DNA of 19,330 bases, from the NCBI GenBank assembly GCA_036847245.1, contig DAIUAL010000039.1, positions 1 to 19,330 of the forward strand, written 5' to 3'. Position numbers and translations under genes: made by a program. This document shows positions 15,490 through 19,330 of the stretch, one piece after another. Source of the DNA: UBA4661 sp002405405 (lineage in GTDB: Bacteria; Bacteroidota; Ignavibacteria; Kapaibacteriales; UBA4661). The number at the start of each line of letters is the position of its first letter. Within the stretch, counting starts at the first letter, position 1. The notes beneath the pieces were generated by a model that worked only from the letters and a program-made list of their open reading frames with translations, was not told the DNA's origin and did no database searches.

Positions 15490-15526
15490 ATAAATAAAAA
15501 AGGACATCTCATTGAGATGCCCCTTT
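15490..15526 (-). terminator. Intrinsic terminator of flagellin copy 2
   Basis: On the minus strand an AAAGGGG-CATCTC-ATT-GAGATG-TCCTTT hairpin, with one internal mismatch region, is followed by TTTTTATTTAT. It lies 26 bases after the stop of the middle flagellin gene. Confidence 0.87.
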
Positions 15527-15551
15527 AAAAGTTTACTTTTTAACTTGTCAA

Positions 15552-16469
15552 TTATCGGAGAAGCTGAAGAAAATTCTGTGGATTTTGATTCGACTGCGCC
15601 AATGATGTTATCGAGGTCTGCTGCAGGAACTGACTGCGTATTAATTCTAATTGTTCATTTGCTACATCCGCGTCTTCAATGCGGGAAATTGCTGAATTAA
15701 AATTGGTAATCTGCGATTGTAGAGCATCTTGTTGTGAATCCAAACGATTCGAAATACCTCCCACAAATGAGGCAAACTTGCTCAAATTATCTGCCGCTAT
15801 GGCCAGTGATTGCAAAGTCACATTGACTTGTGAAAAGGTAAAAATCCCTAAGTCGCTTGATGTAACACTATTCAATGATGTTAAATTTAGCCCGTTTACA
15901 CCGGCAAAAGCAGTTGCTGAAGAACGCACATCAACGACATTAGAAGCACTATTGGCAGTAGTCAAGTCGATACCCAGAGTAAGAACTGTATTGTCAAACT
16001 TGAATCCAATCACAAAATCGCCGGAATATGTACCGCCCAACAAAGCACGACCACCAAAGACAGTCGAATCAACGACTGTCTGAATTTGCTGTACGAGTCG
16101 ATATGCTGATTGCGCCAAAGCGACTTTTTCATCGGTACCAAGCGCACCGGAAGCCGCTGTAGCTGATGCTTGCTGAATTTGTGTAAGCAGTGCCGAGATA
16201 TTTGATAAACCGTCTTGGGTAATTGACGTTACATTTTTACCATCCCCTACTGCATTCAGTGCTGAACGAAGACTGGTAACACGTCCACCCAACGAACGAG
16301 ATGTAATGTACCCTGCTACATCATCTGATGCCGCATTAATTCGCTTACCGGTAGAGAGACGTAATTGTCGCAATGCGATACTTTCGCTTGCGCCACGTAG
16401 GGAGTTATAGGCATTTTCTGCCGGGGTGTTTGTACGGATACGACCCGCATTTGCTATTGCGATTGGCAT
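15552..16469 (-). CDS. fliC: Flagellin (copy 2, divergent paralogue)
   Basis: A 305-residue flagellin with the same layout and exactly the same length as its two neighbours, but about 38 residue differences by eye count. More than half fall in residues 157-225, the surface-facing centre. Changes include a Gln-Ala-Asn-Asn-Ala to Lys-Phe-Asp-Asn-Thr swap near 157-161. N- and C-terminal assembly helices are nearly unchanged. Synonymous positions also differ, so it diverged long before the outer pair became identical. GGAG lies six bases before the ATG. It has its own sigma-28 promoter (16589-16615) and terminator (15490-15526), so it is an independent transcription unit. Confidence 0.96.
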   Translation of the reverse strand: MPIAIANAGRIRTNTPAENAYNSLRGASESIALRQLRLSTGKRINAASDDVAGYITSRSLGGRVTSLRSALNAVGDGKNVTSITQDGLSNISALLTQIQQASATAASGALGTDEKVALAQSAYRLVQQIQTVVDSTVFGGRALLGGTYSGDFVIGFKFDNTVLTLGIDLTTANSASNVVDVRSSATAFAGVNGLNLTSLNSVTSSDLGIFTFSQVNVTLQSLAIAADNLSKFASFVGGISNRLDSQQDALQSQITNFNSAISRIEDADVANEQLELIRSQFLQQTSITSLAQSNQNPQNFLQLLR

Positions 16470-16588
16470 AATGTACTCCGATGCTTAATGTGAGTAAAGA
16501 GAGTAACTCTATAATTTATGGGCTTCCTTGCCTGCGATGAATCTCCGGACAATCCTTTGTCTTGCATCGGCAGTATTTTATAGTATGG

Positions 16589-16615
16589 TTATCGACACAC
16601 TCTCCAAAAACTTAA
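16589..16615 (-). promoter_or_regulatory. Sigma-28 promoter of flagellin copy 2
   Basis: On the minus strand: TTAAGTTT-N11-GTCGATAA, one mismatch in each box against TAAAGTTT-N11-GCCGATAA. The expected start near 16582 gives a leader of about 113 bases. Confidence 0.8.
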
Positions 16616-16752
16616 CTGAGGACATAAAAAAATCTACTCGGAATGCTCTGCATATTCTACAACCCTTTCCATAACTGTTCACCCGATCGACAGGTACACA
16701 GCTCATCTATTAACAATGCACACACATACAGCATATAGACATAACGTCATGA

Positions 16753-16795
16753 AATAAGAAAAAAGGCAGAGAGCATCGCAATTGCTCTCTGCCTT
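16753..16795 (-). terminator. Intrinsic terminator of flagellin copy 3
   Basis: A perfect 13-bp stem, AAGGCAGAGAGCA at 16763-16775 and TGCTCTCTGCCTT at 16783-16795, encloses a 7-base loop. On the minus strand it is followed by TTTTCTTATTT. It lies 40 bases after the stop codon. Confidence 0.93.
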
Positions 16796-16835
16796 AAGTT
16801 TTACGCACCACTATCGTTACCGATTCAACCCTATA

Positions 16836-17753
16836 TTAGCGGAGGAGCTGAAGGAAATTCTGTGGGTTCTGATTCGACTGCGCCAATGATGTTATCGAGG
16901 TCTGCTGCAAGAACTGTCCGCGGATCAACTCCAATTGCTCAGTGGCTACATCCGCATCTTCTATCCGCGATATCGCCGAGTTGAAGTTCGTAATCTGTGA
17001 TTGCAATGCCTCTTGCTGTGAATCCAAACGATTCGATATACCTCCAACAAATGATGCAAATTTGCTCAGGTTATCCGCCGCCAACGATAATGACTGCAGG
17101 GTAATGCTGATCTGTGTGCTTGAGAATATACCTAAACTGCTCGTTGTAATATCATTCAAGGATGACAAATTCAATGCATTGACACCAGCGAAAGCATTCG
17201 ACGATCCACGAACATCAACTACATTCGATGCACTATTGGCTGTCGTCAGGTCAATCCCCAAAGTCAATACTGCATTGTTTGCCTGAAAACCTATTACAAA
17301 GTCACCGGAATAACTTCCCGCCAACAATGCTCGACCACCAAAAATCGTTGAATCTACTACCGTCTGGATCTGTTGTACTAAACGATATGCCGATTGCGCC
17401 AAAGCGACTTTCTCATCTGTACCCAATGCACCCGATGATGCCGTCGCCGTTGCTTGTTGAACTTGTGTCAACAACGACGAAATATTCGACAACCCATCCT
17501 GCGTAATCGACGTTACATTCTTACCGTCGCCAACAGCATTCAACGCTGATCGCAAACTTGTTACCCGTGATCCCAATGACCGCGAGGTGATATATCCTGC
17601 AACATCATCCGATGCCGCATTGATGCGCTTCCCTGTGGATAAACGCAATTGACGCAATGCAATACTTTCACTCGAGGCACGCAATGAATTATATGCGTTC
17701 TCCGCCGGTGCGTTTGATCGTATCCGTCCTGCATTTGCTACTGCTACTGGCAT
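16836..17753 (-). CDS. fliC: Flagellin (copy 3, identical to copy 1)
   Basis: The 918-base coding sequence, stop codon included, matches the copy at 14401-15318 at every base I compared, including synonymous sites. Identity begins exactly at the stop codon on one side and continues only about three bases beyond the ATG on the other. The SD core GGAG is kept at the same distance, but the leader, promoter spacing and terminator are different DNA. The protein is the same short D0/D1-dominated flagellin. The pattern fits recent gene conversion or strong homogenisation rather than a recent tandem duplication of a longer block. Confidence 0.96.
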   Translation of the reverse strand: MPVAVANAGRIRSNAPAENAYNSLRASSESIALRQLRLSTGKRINAASDDVAGYITSRSLGSRVTSLRSALNAVGDGKNVTSITQDGLSNISSLLTQVQQATATASSGALGTDEKVALAQSAYRLVQQIQTVVDSTIFGGRALLAGSYSGDFVIGFQANNAVLTLGIDLTTANSASNVVDVRGSSNAFAGVNALNLSSLNDITTSSLGIFSSTQISITLQSLSLAADNLSKFASFVGGISNRLDSQQEALQSQITNFNSAISRIEDADVATEQLELIRGQFLQQTSITSLAQSNQNPQNFLQLLR

Positions 17754-17831
17754 GACTTACTCCGAAATAGATAAAATTTGGTGTGAGGATACGTCCTTGT
17801 ACTCACTGACTTCCTGAATGAACTTCTGAGA

Positions 17832-17858
17832 GTATCGGCACAATATCCATTTACTTAA
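17832..17858 (-). promoter_or_regulatory. Sigma-28 promoter of flagellin copy 3
   Basis: On the minus strand: TTAAGTAA-N11-GCCGATAC. The -10 box has one mismatch. The -35 box matches five of eight, so this site may be weaker than that of copy 1. The predicted start near 17825 gives a leader of about 72 bases. Confidence 0.75.
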
Positions 17859-17930
17859 ATGTTTTTTCAATAAGAATCTATTTTTGTTTGTAGATCTACT
17901 ATCACGGAATAAATACTCATCCCGATCATA

Positions 17931-17964
17931 TTGTTATAAAAGTAGGATGATCGCATTATCTTTG
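17931..17964 (+). promoter_or_regulatory. Possible Bacteroidota-type promoter of recG
   Basis: TATCTTTG at 17957-17964 matches the TAnnTTTG -7 element described for Bacteroidota sigma factors. TTG at 17931-17933 lies 23 bases upstream, at the long end of the usual spacing. Transcription from here would start shortly before the recG ATG candidates (17988, 17997, 18009). It is tentative because the motif is short. Confidence 0.4.
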
Positions 17965-17987
17965 TGCTTTGTATCATATAAACATTG

Positions 17988-19330
17988 ATGTCGGTTATGA
18001 CCTCGAAAATGAATGTACAATACTCTTCGTCTACTTCCATATCTACTTCAACACCTGTAGGCCTGCAATACATCAAGGGTATTGGTCCAAAACGCGCAGA
18101 GGCATTAGCATTAGCAGGACTGCTCACTCCGCGCGATGTGCTGAACTTTTTTCCGCGTGGCTATCTCGACCGTACTACCGTCAAAACACTTCGTGAAATC
18201 CGTGATAGCCTACTGTATAATGTCAAAAAACAGAATGATTTTTTTAAAGAAGATATTCAACTTGTTGGTGAAATTACAACCATCGTTACCGTACGTCATG
18301 TCCGCGAGGATACCACCAAAAACAACCGTAAACTCATTGCGATAGAATTAGACGACCACACGGGCGCACGTGCTGAAATCGTGTATTGGAACCAAGGGAA
18401 CTACTTTAAAAAAATCTATCAGCCCGATCAAATTCTCGCCGTGAGTGGTATGCCCACATGGAATTCTTTTAAAAGTACCATCGAATTTCATCATCCCGAC
18501 ATTGAAAAAATTGATACTGAGGACAGCGAACAATTTTTTGAAGGGAAAATTCTTCCCAAATACCGCCTGACACAACAAATGAAAGATGCCGGCATCACGC
18601 TTCGCACCATGCGAACCTTAGTGTCAGGAGTTATCGATAGCGAGCTTCCCTATATTGAAGAATCTTTACCGGAGGATATCCTTACACGATTTCATTTTCC
18701 CTCACGGGCGGCGGCAATTCGGCAATTACATTTTCCCGATTCACTCGATAAACTTACACGCTCACGCAAACGCATGAAATTTGAAGAACTCTTTTTTTTT
18801 GAACTACTTCTTGCGCTACGTCATCATGGTACCAAGACAACCGAACGAGCTTTTGCCATGCAAACGCAAAGTGCATCTGCACGCCAACTCCTTACATCTC
18901 TTCCTTTCGAACTGACAACAGCGCAAAAGCGAGTTCTTCAAGAAATTCATGCAGATATATGTACAACTGTTCCGATGAATCGCTTATTACAAGGCGATGT
19001 AGGCTCCGGTAAAACAATTGTATCGCTTATAGCAATGCTCATTGCAATTGACAGTGGCTGTCAGTGCGTAATGATGGCACCGACAGAAATTCTTGCCGAG
19101 CAGCATTTTCTGACGATTTCTGAATATCTCAAGCCATTTCCTATTCGTGTCGTGCAACTTGTCGGCGGGCAAAAAACGAAAGCACGTCGAGCAATTCTTG
19201 ATGACATTGCATCTGGCACCGCACAGATTATTGTTGGTACTCATGCTGTATTTCAAAGAACCGTAGAATACTGCAACTTGGGTTTGGTGATCGTCGATGA
19301 GCAGCACCGTTTCGGCGTTCTTCATCGTAC
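17988..19330 (+). CDS. recG: ATP-dependent DNA helicase RecG (5' part, cut by window end)
   Basis: The reading frame runs off the window end after about 447 codons; RecG is normally near 690-700 residues. Codons visible give the wedge/OB region from about residue 24 (Gln-Tyr-Ile-Lys-Gly-Ile-Gly-Pro-Lys-Arg-Ala), the Walker A motif Gly-Asp-Val-Gly-Ser-Gly-Lys-Thr at 336-343, Ala-Pro-Thr-Glu-Ile-Leu-Ala-Glu-Gln-His, Gly-Thr-His-Ala, and the DEQH box Asp-Glu-Gln-His-Arg-Phe-Gly at 437-443. RecG regresses stalled forks and processes Holliday junctions and R-loops. An in-frame TAA at 17979 limits the start to ATG 17988, 17997 or 18009. No SD site is seen. It is divergent from flagellin copy 3. Confidence 0.95.
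   Translation, partial: MSVMTSKMNVQYSSSTSISTSTPVGLQYIKGIGPKRAEALALAGLLTPRDVLNFFPRGYLDRTTVKTLREIRDSLLYNVKKQNDFFKEDIQLVGEITTIVTVRHVREDTTKNNRKLIAIELDDHTGARAEIVYWNQGNYFKKIYQPDQILAVSGMPTWNSFKSTIEFHHPDIEKIDTEDSEQFFEGKILPKYRLTQQMKDAGITLRTMRTLVSGVIDSELPYIEESLPEDILTRFHFPSRAAAIRQLHFPDSLDKLTRSRKRMKFEELFFFELLLALRHHGTKTTERAFAMQTQSASARQLLTSLPFELTTAQKRVLQEIHADICTTVPMNRLLQGDVGSGKTIVSLIAMLIAIDSGCQCVMMAPTEILAEQHFLTISEYLKPFPIRVVQLVGGQKTKARRAILDDIASGTAQIIVGTHAVFQRTVEYCNLGLVIVDEQHRFGVLHR

Larger units (their letters stand above)
16470..16835. other. 366-base intergenic region between flagellin copies 2 and 3
   Basis: No gene is supported here. It holds the SD and leader of copy 2, the sigma-28 promoter of copy 2 (16589-16615) and the terminator of copy 3 (about 16753-16795). 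The stretch between the promoter and the terminator, about 16616-16752, shows nothing that I can assign. Confidence 0.7.

Noticed and set aside
16563..16590. Second possible sigma-28 site (GCCGATGC) before flagellin copy 2
   Set aside because: The -10-like box is present, but nothing at the correct distance resembles TAAAGTTT.
1..19330. CRISPR array, transposon, prophage or toxin-antitoxin module
   Set aside because: No spaced direct repeats, transposase motifs, integrase or paired small toxin-like genes were seen; the only long repeat is the flagellin pair.

Overview
The window looks like a chromosomal segment of a flagellated, Gram-negative, diderm bacterium. The MCE-domain lipid-transport protein, the LpxH-type lipid A hydrolase and two predicted lipoproteins imply an outer membrane. 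Many housekeeping genes lack a Shine-Dalgarno (SD) sequence, and a TAnnTTTG-type promoter element is seen before recG. Together these hint at the Bacteroidota/Chlorobi side of the tree, in a flagellated lineage such as Kapabacteria or Ignavibacteria. The placement is inference; no marker here fixes it.

Left part (about 1-8650, all minus strand). A run of genes reads right to left: purine nucleoside phosphorylase, a beta-propeller lipoprotein whose start overlaps the nucleoside phosphorylase stop, a CheV-type chemotaxis coupling protein, phosphate acetyltransferase, an LpxH-like hydrolase and single-stranded DNA-binding protein. It ends at a strong intrinsic terminator (about 3113-3158). A second short run follows: MCE/MlaD-like protein, O-methyltransferase, and a von Willebrand A (VWA) domain lipoprotein whose glycine-rich tail runs into a purine-only, G-rich tract at the window edge.

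Middle (8645-10890). A 300-base divergent region separates the nucleoside phosphorylase gene from typA/bipA (plus strand). typA ends at a hairpin able to terminate transcription from both sides.

Right part (10972-17753, minus strand). This is a late flagellar cluster. Right to left it holds three flagellin genes, fliS, fliD, and a tight operon of flaG, a FlgN/FliT-like chaperone gene and flgM. I read four sigma-28 (FliA) promoters of the form TAAAGTTT-N11-GCCGATAA by eye, one before each flagellin and one before flaG. The flagellar sigma factor therefore appears to drive the filament subunits and also the operon for its own anti-sigma factor FlgM. The outer two flagellin genes are identical over the whole coding sequence, while the middle one differs at about 38 of 305 residues. 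The window closes with the 5' two thirds of recG on the plus strand.

No tRNA, rRNA, CRISPR array, insertion sequence or prophage was seen. I found no convincing wholly new system. The most notable signals are the homogenised flagellin pair, the visible sigma-28 regulon with FlgM feedback, a C8 homopolymer in a proline-rich insert of fliD, and SD sites concentrated on motility genes.
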